DNA from: Candidatus Cloacimonadota bacterium
GTDB taxonomy: Bacteria > Cloacimonadota > Cloacimonadia > Cloacimonadales > TCS61
DNA length: 46,714 bases
Assembly: GCA_018400535.1 (NCBI GenBank)
Contig: JAGYMQ010000068.1
Coordinates: 1-46,714 of the forward strand
Direction: 5' to 3'
The position numbers and the translations under genes are program-made. Under the pieces are notes generated by a model, which had not been told where the DNA came from, ran no database searches, and saw only the letters and a program-made list of their open reading frames with translations. Within the stretch, counting starts at the first letter, position 1; each line of letters opens with the position of its first letter. Positions 16,819 through 24,788 of this stretch are shown here, piece after piece.

Positions 16819-17879
16819 TGAGAATTTGTGTTGTCATTTTCATGCTGCTATTCAATTCCTTGATAATGGCGCAAACCGAGATCGCTGCCTATCCACAATT
16901 TTCCTATTCTGATGAAACAGGTTTTATGGGCGGTTTCATCAGCTTTTTGCGTTTCCAGTTTGATGACTATCCCACCGAAATTCCTAAACAAAATATCACT
17001 TCCCAAATCCTTTATAGTTCCAAAAAGCAATTCAATTTTTCGCTGATGCCAGCCTATTTTTCTCGAAATGGATTTTATCAGATCGAGGCAGATCTGGATT
17101 ATCGCTATTGGCCTTCGGAATTTTTTGGCGTGGGAAACACAGATTATGATAAAGAAGGTGAAAAATTTACACCGCAAAAAATTTCCTCCTATCTCCATGT
17201 GAAACGAAAAATCGCCAGAAACTGGTATATTTTAGCGCTTTCCGAGTTTTATCATAACGAATTACTAAAAACTCAAGAAGGGGGTGATCTGGAAAATAAT
17301 TCTATTCCAGGCAGCGAAGACTTTTCACTTCTGGGATTCGGTTCTGGAATCCAATTTGACAGACGTAATTCCACAACCTATCCGACTTCTGGCGAGATCA
17401 TAAAATTTTCCTTTCTTGGCTATAATTCAGCTTTTGGCAGCGATTATAATTTTATGCAATTCAATTTTTTAGCCAGTAAATTCTTTTCGCTTACTGAAAA
17501 ACAAGTTATTGCACTTTCTTCCAAATTCATCTATACCGACACAGCAGCACCTTTCCAAAAATTGCCACATTTGGGAGAAGAAGTTCGCGCCTATCCTGAT
17601 GAGATATTTATCGATGAAAAAATGTATTCTTTGCGCTCTGAATATCGAATTTTTCCCTGGCGCAGAAAATTTTTGGAAAGATTGGGTTTCGTGCTTTTTT
17701 TCGATACAGGACAAACTGTAGCACAGATCGATGATTTTTCCCGAGAAAACATTCATTGCTCTTATGGTGCTGGCTTCCGTTATTCTGTCTTTGTTGAAGA
17801 TCGCTTCAATGTGCGACTGGACGTTGGCTTTTGCAAAGAAAATAGCAGTTTTGAAATAAGCGGAGGGGAAGCCTTTTGA
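16818..17879 (+). CDS. outer-membrane surface-antigen (BamA/TamA-type barrel) protein
   Basis: 353 residues with a signal peptide (1-19, LIMAQTE) followed by a beta-barrel like the Bac_surface_Ag domain of Omp85 proteins. Typical parts are LGFGSGIQFDRRNSTTYPTSGEIIKF and a variant of the strand-14 motif, EEVRAYPDEIFIDEKMYSLRSEYRIFPW, where families usually have RGY. There are no POTRA domains, so it is a barrel-only member and not BamA itself. Its ATG shares one base with the SDR stop. It is followed by a periplasmic DUF3108 gene in an overlap, so both may serve one envelope task. Role unknown. Confidence 0.78.
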   Translation: MRICVVIFMLLFNSLIMAQTEIAAYPQFSYSDETGFMGGFISFLRFQFDDYPTEIPKQNITSQILYSSKKQFNFSLMPAYFSRNGFYQIEADLDYRYWPSEFFGVGNTDYDKEGEKFTPQKISSYLHVKRKIARNWYILALSEFYHNELLKTQEGGDLENNSIPGSEDFSLLGFGSGIQFDRRNSTTYPTSGEIIKFSFLGYNSAFGSDYNFMQFNFLASKFFSLTEKQVIALSSKFIYTDTAAPFQKLPHLGEEVRAYPDEIFIDEKMYSLRSEYRIFPWRRKFLERLGFVLFFDTGQTVAQIDDFSRENIHCSYGAGFRYSVFVEDRFNVRLDVGFCKENSSFEISGGEAF

Positions 17880-18631
17880 AAAAACTATTCTGCCTTTTTT
17901 CCCTGATCTTTTCAGTTTCTCTGCTTTCCGCTGTTTTTGAAGCTGGTGAAAAACTGCATTTCAAGATCAGTTACGGATTCATCACAGCTGGCAAAGCAAC
18001 TTTGAAGATCGAAGAACATCTTCATGCTGACAGCATCCCGGCTTTTCAAATTTCCTCTGAAGCAAAGACGAATTCTTTCTTCAATAATTTTTATAAAGTG
18101 CGAGACGAGATCACATCCATCTGGGATAAAAGATCGCTGGTCACACGAAGATTCACGAAAAAACTGCGAGAAGGCTCATATCGTCAACATCGCATCCACT
18201 ATTATTATCCAGAACAAAATCTGACGATCTATCTGAAAAAAGACAAAAAGGCAAAAAAATGGACCGAAAAGAAAATGGATATTCCAGAAAATACTCAGGA
18301 TATTCTTTCTGCCTTTTATTGGATACGAAAACAGGATTTCTCAGTTGGAGACAGCATCCGCATAAATGTGACCGTTGATGGCAGAAGCAAAGTGGCGCAG
18401 GTGATCGTCCATCGAATTGAAATGATCGACACGATCTTTGGCAAAAAAGAATGTTTCGTCATCGAACCTGTTCTGGTTGGAGATACACTTTTCAAACAGA
18501 CTGGAAGAATTTTCGTCTGGCTCACGAAAGACGAATATAAGATCCCGATAATGCTGGAAAGTAAGATAATTTTCGGTCATTTTAGAGCAATTTTAGAAAA
18601 TGCAGAAAAAGTTCCTTACCAAAAAAAGTAG
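17876..18631 (+). CDS. DUF3108 periplasmic protein
   Basis: 251 residues with a signal peptide (1-19) and the DUF3108 signature near the N-terminus (FEAGEKLHFKISYGFITAGKATLKI). A beta-rich body follows, with KVRDEITSIWDKRSL and VWLTKDEYKIPIMLESKIIFGHFRAIL. Family members are exported and of unknown function, possibly lipid- or polymer-binding. The start is TTG at 17876, overlapping the barrel stop. A strong GGAGGGG (17862-17868) is 7 nt upstream, which supports this unusual start. The 3' end overlaps queA by 32 bp. Confidence 0.8.
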   Translation: MKKLFCLFSLIFSVSLLSAVFEAGEKLHFKISYGFITAGKATLKIEEHLHADSIPAFQISSEAKTNSFFNNFYKVRDEITSIWDKRSLVTRRFTKKLREGSYRQHRIHYYYPEQNLTIYLKKDKKAKKWTEKKMDIPENTQDILSAFYWIRKQDFSVGDSIRINVTVDGRSKVAQVIVHRIEMIDTIFGKKECFVIEPVLVGDTLFKQTGRIFVWLTKDEYKIPIMLESKIIFGHFRAILENAEKVPYQKK

Positions 18632-19640
18632 CTATCATTACGAGCTGCCTTCAGAATTGATCGCCCAACATCCAAAAGATGAGAGAAGCTCATCGAATTT
18701 ACTCTATCTTGAGCGCAATTCAGGAAAGATCACCCACCACAAATTTGATGAAATAATTTCCTTTCTGCAAAAAGGCGATCTGCTTGTACTCAATAAAACG
18801 AAGGTCATTCCAGCAAGATTGATCGGAGAAAAAACAACGGGAGCTCGATGTGAAATTTTTCTTCTGGAACAAAAATCTGAAGAAATCTGGAAATGTCTGG
18901 TGAAACCAGGCAAAAAATTGAAGCCCAATTCGGAAGTGGTCCTATCAGAAACATTCCGAGCAAAAATTCTTGATTATGCCGAAGAAGGAACGCGCCTGGT
19001 TAAATTTTTCTGGAACGGTGATTTTGGGGAAAATCTTGATAAATATGGGAAAATGCCATTGCCACCCTATATCAAACGAGAAGCCAAAGCAAAAGACAAA
19101 GAAACTTATCAAACGGTTTATGCAAGCGAAAAAGGCTCTGTCGCTGCACCAACAGCTGGTCTTCATTTCACCAGATCTTTGCTGGAAAAATTGCAGGAAC
19201 AGGGAATTGATCTTGCCGAAGTCGTGCTGGATGTGAGCTTGGGAACTTTCCGTCCTGTCCAAAAGGTTGATATTCGCCAGCACAAAATGCATTCTGAACA
19301 TTGCCGAATTTCTTACAAAAACGCCATGAAGATCAATCAAGCAATCGATGAAAAAAGGCGAGTTATCGCCGTGGGAACGACAACGACACGAACACTGGAA
19401 AGTTTTGCCAAAGATAGAAAAGTGGAATCAGGGCAAAAATGGACTGACCTTTTCCTTTATCCAGGCAAAAAATTTCAGATCATAAACGGTTTGCTCACAA
19501 ATTTTCATATGCCCGAATCTACTCTTTTGATGCTGGTCTCTGCTTTTGCTGGTTACGAAAATATTATGAATGCCTATAAAATCGCAGTAGAAAAGCGTTA
19601 TCGTTTTTTCAGCTATGGCGATGCGATGTTGATCTTATGA
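18600..19640 (+). CDS. queA: S-adenosylmethionine:tRNA ribosyltransferase-isomerase QueA
   Basis: Transfers the ribosyl part of SAM to preQ1 in tRNA to form epoxyqueuosine at wobble position 34. 346 residues of normal length. Family motifs include YELPSELIAQHP, VLNKTKVIPARL, YQTVYA near the middle, GSVAAPTAGLHFT, VSLGTFRPV, RVIAVGTTTTRTLES and NFHMPESTLLMLV. The ATG lies 32 bp inside the end of the DUF3108 gene, and no later in-frame ATG gives a complete N-terminus. queC, an earlier step of queuosine synthesis, lies four genes downstream in the same chain. Confidence 0.96.
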   Translation: MQKKFLTKKSSYHYELPSELIAQHPKDERSSSNLLYLERNSGKITHHKFDEIISFLQKGDLLVLNKTKVIPARLIGEKTTGARCEIFLLEQKSEEIWKCLVKPGKKLKPNSEVVLSETFRAKILDYAEEGTRLVKFFWNGDFGENLDKYGKMPLPPYIKREAKAKDKETYQTVYASEKGSVAAPTAGLHFTRSLLEKLQEQGIDLAEVVLDVSLGTFRPVQKVDIRQHKMHSEHCRISYKNAMKINQAIDEKRRVIAVGTTTTRTLESFAKDRKVESGQKWTDLFLYPGKKFQIINGLLTNFHMPESTLLMLVSAFAGYENIMNAYKIAVEKRYRFFSYGDAMLIL

Positions 19641-20383
19641 AAGATTTGAATTTCAACCATAAACTATTCGATGAAATTAAGATCTTGAATAACTGCGCAA
19701 GCACAATTTCATCAGCAGAAAAATTGATTAAAAATGGTGAGATGAAAGGTAATTTCCTGATCTTGGCTGAAACGCAAACACGCGGAAAAGGACGACAACA
19801 CAATTTCTGGTTCTCTCCCAGCGGTGGAATTTGGCTGACAGCAGCATTTTACAATCTGAACGTTATCGCCAGCATCACTCTATTTACCGGCATTGTTCTG
19901 CACAAGATCCTGTTAAAACTTTTTCCGCAGATCGCTGCTTATCTTAAACTGAAATGGCCTAACGATCTTTTTTTTCAGGATAAAAAATTGGGTGGTATTT
20001 TGACAAAAAGTCTTCCAGCTTTCAGCTATCATCTTATCGGGATCGGCATTAACACAAATTTTAACCATTTTCCACCAGAGCTTGAAAATAATGCGATCTC
20101 GCTCCAAAATATCCTTCAAAAAAAAATCGAAAATGAAACGCTGATCACTTATTTCTTTGATAGATTTGCCGAAGAATTACCACTTTTTATTGAAAATGGA
20201 TTGGACAAAAATTATTATCAGAAATACGCTTATTTGAAGAATAAACAAGTGATATTGACAACTGATTTTGATGTTTTTCAAGGTAAAATGATCGGTATCA
20301 AAAAAGATGGAGCAATTCTATTGAAAATGGCTTCGGGAATGATCCAACCTTTTTATGCTGGATCGGTGGAAAAAATTTTATGA
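19637..20383 (+). CDS. birA: biotin-[acetyl-CoA-carboxylase] ligase
   Basis: Attaches biotin to carrier proteins of biotin-dependent carboxylases. The 248 residues hold only the catalytic and C-terminal domains. The DNA-binding helix-turn-helix of E. coli BirA is absent, so it is not a repressor. The biotinoyl-AMP loop is TQTRGKGRQHNFWFS (46-60) in place of GRGRxGRxW, and LKWPNDLFFQDKKLGGIL (105-122) is the conserved active-site strand. A C-terminal SH3-like segment ends FYAGSVEKIL. It overlaps queA by 4 bp and the NFACT gene by 4 bp. Confidence 0.93.
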   Translation: MKDLNFNHKLFDEIKILNNCASTISSAEKLIKNGEMKGNFLILAETQTRGKGRQHNFWFSPSGGIWLTAAFYNLNVIASITLFTGIVLHKILLKLFPQIAAYLKLKWPNDLFFQDKKLGGILTKSLPAFSYHLIGIGINTNFNHFPPELENNAISLQNILQKKIENETLITYFFDRFAEELPLFIENGLDKNYYQKYAYLKNKQVILTTDFDVFQGKMIGIKKDGAILLKMASGMIQPFYAGSVEKIL

Positions 20384-21807
20384 AATTCGCTATCCTGGAA
20401 AAGTGGGTAAGAGAAAATTTTTCACAAAATCTGATTTTTCTGGAAATTAAAAAATTTGAGGATCAATTTGCCATCTTTTTTCTGAAACAAAATAAATTTC
20501 TTCAGATCAATCTGCATCAACAGGATTGTTTCTGCTTTTTCACAGATAATGATATTTTACCGTTTCAAGAAAGACCTTTGCTGAATAATTTCAATGAACA
20601 TCTTTGTAAATCCAAATTTGAAAAGATCACGATTTTCGAGAACGACCGAATAATTGCATTACACTTTTCCCGAATCGATATTTATAATCAAAAATTGAGT
20701 TATCAATTGATCCTGGAATTAATTCCAAATTACGCTAATATTATTTTGACGCAAAAAGGAAAGATACTTGAAGCACTCAGAAAATTTTCTCTGGCAGATA
20801 ATCCACAAAGACAGATCCTGCCAGGAATTGATTATCAGCAACCGAAAACCAATTTCACACCCGTTCAATCAAAAGTTCTTTATCCAATTTCTTTCACGAT
20901 AAAATCAAAATTATTTTCTTTTTCCAAGACAAATACCTATTTGGAAGCAATATATTATCAAAAATTATTCTTGGAACGCAATCACCACCTTCGTGAAATC
21001 AAACTGAACCAAATTTCAAGACTGAAAAAAAAGAAGGAAAAAAAACTAAAAAAACTACAAACAGAATTTCAAGATGCTTCCCGCGAACAAAAATGGAAAA
21101 AGTTTGCTGAATTGCTGAAAGGTAATTTTTCGAAACTACAAAAAGGCATGAAAAAGATCAAACTAAAAGATTATTATGTCGAGGGTTTTCCCGAAATTGA
21201 GATACCGCTTCAACCAAAAAAATATCCGCAAGAAAATCTGGAATTTTACTATAAAAAAGCACGCAAAGCAAAAAGTGGGAAAAAGAAAATCGCTCATCAG
21301 ATCTTCCTGACAAAAAAAGAAATAGCACAATTGGAAAAAGAAAAAGCAACGATCAGACATCAAAGGTTTTTCCTTTCTTCTGCTGAAAATTCCAAGAAAA
21401 AAGAAAAAGAAGAAATATTTCAGAAAATTCGATTGGACAACAACTGGGAAATCGTGGTCGGGCGCAATAGTCAGGAAAATGACAGGATCACTCTGCATTT
21501 GGCAAAACCGCATGATTGGTGGTTTCACACCCGCATTTTCAAAGGAACTCACGTGCTACTGCGCAATTTGAACAAAAATGAATTGCCAGAAAGATTAAAA
21601 CTTTTTTGCGCTCGGATCGCTGCCTACTATAGCAAAGCAAAAAAATCGACAAACGTGCCTGTAGATTTCACACAAATCCGCTATGTCCGCAAACCTCGTA
21701 AAAGTCCACCAGGTTTCGTTGTTTATGAAAATCAGCAAACGATTTTTGTCGATCCGCTGTCTTACCGCCAGGCAAAAGAAATCGTGCAAAAAGGATGGAA
21801 AATATGA
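20380..21807 (+). CDS. NFACT family protein (RqcH/Rqc2-like)
   Basis: 475 residues with the NFACT-N domain (D89-R90 in FENDRIIALHF, then LILELIPNYANIILT). A helix-hairpin/coiled-coil centre follows, very rich in Lys (about 195-355), then the NFACT-R domain with GRNSQENDRITLHLAKPHDWWFHTRIFKGTHVLL and the basic RYVRKPRKSPPGFV. RqcH binds obstructed large ribosomal subunits and directs alanine tailing of stalled chains. The retained DR pair and NFACT-R suggest a working homologue, though it is about 100 residues shorter than B. subtilis RqcH. It overlaps birA and queC by 4 bp each. The annotation as a fibronectin-binding protein would be misleading. Confidence 0.88.
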   Translation: MKFAILEKWVRENFSQNLIFLEIKKFEDQFAIFFLKQNKFLQINLHQQDCFCFFTDNDILPFQERPLLNNFNEHLCKSKFEKITIFENDRIIALHFSRIDIYNQKLSYQLILELIPNYANIILTQKGKILEALRKFSLADNPQRQILPGIDYQQPKTNFTPVQSKVLYPISFTIKSKLFSFSKTNTYLEAIYYQKLFLERNHHLREIKLNQISRLKKKKEKKLKKLQTEFQDASREQKWKKFAELLKGNFSKLQKGMKKIKLKDYYVEGFPEIEIPLQPKKYPQENLEFYYKKARKAKSGKKKIAHQIFLTKKEIAQLEKEKATIRHQRFFLSSAENSKKKEKEEIFQKIRLDNNWEIVVGRNSQENDRITLHLAKPHDWWFHTRIFKGTHVLLRNLNKNELPERLKLFCARIAAYYSKAKKSTNVPVDFTQIRYVRKPRKSPPGFVVYENQQTIFVDPLSYRQAKEIVQKGWKI

Positions 21808-22484
21808 ACGGAGTTATTTTAGTTAGCGGTGGCATGGACAGCCTTGTTACCGCTGCGATCGCCAAAAGAGAGTGCGCTGAAACTTTTTTTTTGCATATCA
21901 ATTACGGTCAAAAAACCGAAAAAAAAGAATTGCAGCTATTTCAAAAAATTTGTGAATTTTATCAGCCAGAAGATCAGTTAGTCGTAAACATTGATTATCT
22001 GCAGAAAATTGGTGGGTCAAGCTTGACCGACGATAAGCTGGCAGTTCGTGATTTTGCGGGACAAGCAAAGATACCAACTTCCTACGTTCCGTTTCGCAAT
22101 GCCCATTTTTTGGCGATCGCTACCAGCTGGGCAGAAATTCACAAGATCAAGAATATTTATATCGGAGCCGTCGAAGAAGATAGTTCTGGTTATCCAGATT
22201 GTCGGAAAAGTTTTTATCATTCCTTTCAAAAAGCAATTGATCTTGGCACAAAAGATGAAACACAGATCATGATCAAAACGCCTGTCATCGATCTTTCCAA
22301 AACAGAGATCATAAAATTGGGGAAAAAACTTGGTGTGCCTTTTGAATTGAGCTGGAGCTGTTATAAAAATAACGAAATTGCCTGCGGCAAATGTGATAGC
22401 TGTGTTTTACGCATCAATGCTTTTAAAAAAGCAAAAATAATCGATCCAATTTCCTATGAGATAGAAATAAATTGGTTAGAGTAA
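21804..22484 (+). CDS. queC: 7-cyano-7-deazaguanine synthase QueC
   Basis: Converts 7-carboxy-7-deazaguanine to preQ0 with ATP and ammonia in queuosine synthesis. 226 residues. The PP-loop SGGMDS (8-13) and the C-terminal zinc site C-x7-C-x2-C-x2-C (CYKNNEIACGKCDSC) are intact. The ATG at 21804 overlaps the NFACT stop as ATGA and has AAGGA 8 nt upstream. An ATG at 21795 overlaps that Shine-Dalgarno and is less likely. It closes the eight-gene chain. queD, queE and queF are not in the window. Confidence 0.94.
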   Translation: MNGVILVSGGMDSLVTAAIAKRECAETFFLHINYGQKTEKKELQLFQKICEFYQPEDQLVVNIDYLQKIGGSSLTDDKLAVRDFAGQAKIPTSYVPFRNAHFLAIATSWAEIHKIKNIYIGAVEEDSSGYPDCRKSFYHSFQKAIDLGTKDETQIMIKTPVIDLSKTEIIKLGKKLGVPFELSWSCYKNNEIACGKCDSCVLRINAFKKAKIIDPISYEIEINWLE

Positions 22485-22701
22485 AAGGGACAAGCCATTT
22501 CTGCTTTATACGTGTAACTTGCCTTTATAATTAAAATTAAATTAGGCAATCATTCTTCTCAGACAATACAATGAAAAGTTTCGATCAGAAAAAAAATTGA
22601 TTGCTGTCAAAATTTTTATAAAAAATTCTTGACTTATTTAAAGGAGAAAAAAAGAGAACGATAGATGATAAAGATCATCAAAAAAAATAAAGGAGGAAAA
22701 A

Positions 22702-22749
22702 ATGATCTTAATTAGATTTAATTGGAATCCAGCAGGCGATTCTAATTGA
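22702..22749 (+). CDS. 15-residue leader peptide candidate
   Basis: Reads MILIRFNWNPAGDSN then TGA. The start has one of the strongest Shine-Dalgarno sequences in the window (AAAGGAGG at 22690-22697), 4 nt before ATG, in a gap otherwise empty of genes. It is followed by alternative hairpins and an intrinsic terminator, then by an ABC exporter gene. That arrangement resembles the bmrB leader ahead of bmrCD in Bacillus subtilis. No run of one amino acid is seen, so amino-acid-starvation attenuation is less likely than stalling by a translation inhibitor. It might instead be a secreted or signalling micro-peptide exported by the neighbouring transporter. No family recognised. Confidence 0.55.
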   Translation: MILIRFNWNPAGDSN

Positions 22750-22832
22750 TGTGATCAATCCCTTTTTAAAAATTCAAATTTTATAAGATAGATTTTGGTG
22801 GGATTGGTCAGTTAATACAGGGCTAATCCCAC
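22718..22832 (+). promoter_or_regulatory. candidate attenuator: mutually exclusive hairpins 1:2, 2:3, 3:4
   Basis: Hairpin 1:2 lies within the leader ORF (AATTGGAATC 22720-22729 with GATTCTAATT 22738-22747, one G.U). Hairpin 2:3 pairs TGATCAATCCC (22752-22762) with GGGATTGGTCA (22800-22810), extended by ATTGA (22745-22749) with TTAAT (22812-22816). Hairpin 3:4 pairs GTGGGATTGGTC (22798-22809) with GGCTAATCCCAC (22821-22832) and is followed by TATTTTTG. 2:3 shares bases with both others, so it cannot coexist with them. Region 2 starts at the leader stop codon, where a stalled ribosome would cover it. Folding was done by eye. Confidence 0.55.
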
Positions 22833-22854
22833 TATTTTTGTATAAATTTCGCGC

Positions 22855-22889
22855 AAAAGCTCGGGAGAAGCTCTCCCGAGCTTTTTTTA
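22855..22889 (+). terminator. strong intrinsic terminator before the ABC exporter
   Basis: A 13-bp perfect stem (AAAAGCTCGGGAG 22855-22867 with CTCCCGAGCTTTT 22873-22885) has a 5-nt loop and ends in a T-run. Only 28 bp separate it from the ABC gene start at 22917, too short for a normal promoter, so the exporter operon must depend on read-through or antitermination. The loop/3' arm AAGCTCTC (22868-22875) can also pair with GAGAGCTT (22909-22916) just before the ATG, which offers a competing structure. Confidence 0.85.
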
Positions 22890-22916
22890 TTTTTCTATAA
22901 AAACAAGAGAGAGCTT

Positions 22917-24776
22917 ATGAAAAAAATTAAAATGTTTTGGAATTTAATGTCCGGAAATCGTAATTTATATCTTTTTGCGATTCTTGCGATCGGTGTCGCA
23001 ATTTTTCTTCGGTTTTTGTGGCCGCTGGTTTTGCGCGCAACGATCGACAATGTGATCGGCGACAAACCGCTGTCAGATCAAGGTTGGCTGGCGCCTTTGT
23101 TCAATCAATTTTTTTTGCTTCTCGGCGGAAAAACAGTTTTGGAAAAAATGCTGTGGATCTGTAGCTTGTTGCTTATCCTATTGACAGCATCGCGAGGAAT
23201 ATTCATCTTTCTGAAAGGAAAATGGTCTGCGGTCGCCACAGAATCGATCATAAAAAATCTTCGCGAAAAGCTTTATGATCATTTGCAGCATCTTCCTTTT
23301 TCCTATCATGTCAAAGTGCGGACTGGCGATCTTATCCAGCGCTGCACATCAGATATAGAAACGATCCGTAGATTTCTCGCCCTCCAATTCGTGGAAATCG
23401 GAAGAGCGCTTTTTATGATCGTGATCGCACTTTCTTTCATGCTACCCATGAATTTAAAAATGACTTTGATCTCGCTGTCGCTTGTCCCTTTTCTTTTCAT
23501 ATTTTCCTATGCTTTTTTCATGAAGATCAAAATTGCCTTCAAAAATTCAGATGAATCTGAAGGACGTTTATCAACTGTTTTACAGGAAAATCTTACGGGT
23601 GTCCGTGTGGTTAAAGCTTTTGCCAGGCAAAAATTTGAGATAGACAAGTTTGATGCGAAAAATTCAGAATTTCGTGATCTCACTTATAGATTGATCCATT
23701 TATTCGCTATCTATTGGGGATTTTCAGATATGATGAGCTTGATCCAGATCGGTGGCGTTCTGATCTTTGGAACTCTTTTCGCTGCTCAAGGTGAGATCAG
23801 TCTGGGAACGCTACTCGCTTTTTCTTCCTATTCAGGAATGCTTTTGTGGCCTGTTCGTCAATTAGGAAGAGTTCTCACTGATATGGGAAAAGCAATGATC
23901 TCTTTAGAAAGGATCCAGGAAATATTGGATGAACCGATCGAGGATCTTGAGCAGGGAACAAATCTTACTAAAGCAAAAGGCAAGATCAAATTCAAGAATG
24001 TCTGGTTTGGATATGATAAAGAACAGCCTGTTCTAAAAAATATTTCATTCGAAGTAGAGCCAGGACAGACCGTCGCAATTTTGGGTCCAACTGGTTCGGG
24101 AAAATCTTCGTTGGTGAATCTAATTCCCCGCCTCTATGATATCGATCAAGGAGAAATTTTAATCGATGATCATAACATTAATTTGCTTTCCAAACAGAGT
24201 CTGCGACAAAATATCGGAATTGTGTTGCAAGAACCTTTCCTCTTTTCTCGCACGATTAAAGAAAACATCAGCATGAATTGTCAGGATGCTAATGAAGAAA
24301 CCATTTTCAATGCAGCACAAACCGCTTCGGTGCACGATGTTATCGAAACTTTTCAGGATCAATATGAAACGAAAGTTGGCGAGCGCGGTGTGACGCTCTC
24401 GGGTGGACAAAAACAGCGAATAGCAATTGCCCGCGCCATCATAAATTCTGTTCCGATCTTGATCTTCGATGATTCTTTGAGCGCTGTCGATACTGAAACT
24501 GATGCAGCAATACGCAATCGACTGAAAAAGCGACGCGATGACATAACCACGATCATCATCTCACATCGATTGAATACTCTGGCAGAAGCCGATAAAATAA
24601 TTGTGTTAGAAAAAGGTAAGATTGTGCAAGAAGGCGATCATCTCCAGCTTCTGGCAGAAGAAGGATTATATAAGAGGATCTGGCAGCTCCAGAATTCTCT
24701 GGAAGCAGAATTTAATCTCGAAGAAGAGAGCTTCTCCGAACTGGAAAAAAACCAAAAAGCTGTTGAAAACATTTGA
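22917..24776 (+). CDS. heterodimeric ABC exporter, subunit with degenerate Walker B (BmrC-like)
   Basis: 619-residue half-transporter: six-helix type I exporter domain (about 15-325) and ATPase domain (350-600). Walker A GPTGSGKS (390-397), signature LSGGQ (494-498) and switch H550 are normal. The residue after Walker B is D519 (ILIFDDSLSAVD) instead of catalytic Glu. The same change marks BmrC/YheI and TM287, which form heterodimers with one weak ATPase site. The partner follows 12 bp later and carries the complementary defect. Likely exports drugs, lipids or a peptide. A leader peptide and terminator precede it, so expression is probably conditional. The presumed Shine-Dalgarno (GAGAG) is modest. 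Confidence 0.92.
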   Translation: MKKIKMFWNLMSGNRNLYLFAILAIGVAIFLRFLWPLVLRATIDNVIGDKPLSDQGWLAPLFNQFFLLLGGKTVLEKMLWICSLLLILLTASRGIFIFLKGKWSAVATESIIKNLREKLYDHLQHLPFSYHVKVRTGDLIQRCTSDIETIRRFLALQFVEIGRALFMIVIALSFMLPMNLKMTLISLSLVPFLFIFSYAFFMKIKIAFKNSDESEGRLSTVLQENLTGVRVVKAFARQKFEIDKFDAKNSEFRDLTYRLIHLFAIYWGFSDMMSLIQIGGVLIFGTLFAAQGEISLGTLLAFSSYSGMLLWPVRQLGRVLTDMGKAMISLERIQEILDEPIEDLEQGTNLTKAKGKIKFKNVWFGYDKEQPVLKNISFEVEPGQTVAILGPTGSGKSSLVNLIPRLYDIDQGEILIDDHNINLLSKQSLRQNIGIVLQEPFLFSRTIKENISMNCQDANEETIFNAAQTASVHDVIETFQDQYETKVGERGVTLSGGQKQRIAIARAIINSVPILIFDDSLSAVDTETDAAIRNRLKKRRDDITTIIISHRLNTLAEADKIIVLEKGKIVQEGDHLQLLAEEGLYKRIWQLQNSLEAEFNLEEESFSELEKNQKAVENI

Positions 24777-24788
24777 TAGAGGTATTTT

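Noticed and set aside
22607-22634. GTCAA...TTGAC inverted repeat and TTGACT as promoter of the leader region
   Set aside because: No acceptable -10 at 16-18 nt from TTGACT. The repeat is AT-rich with a bulge, so neither promoter nor operator could be supported.
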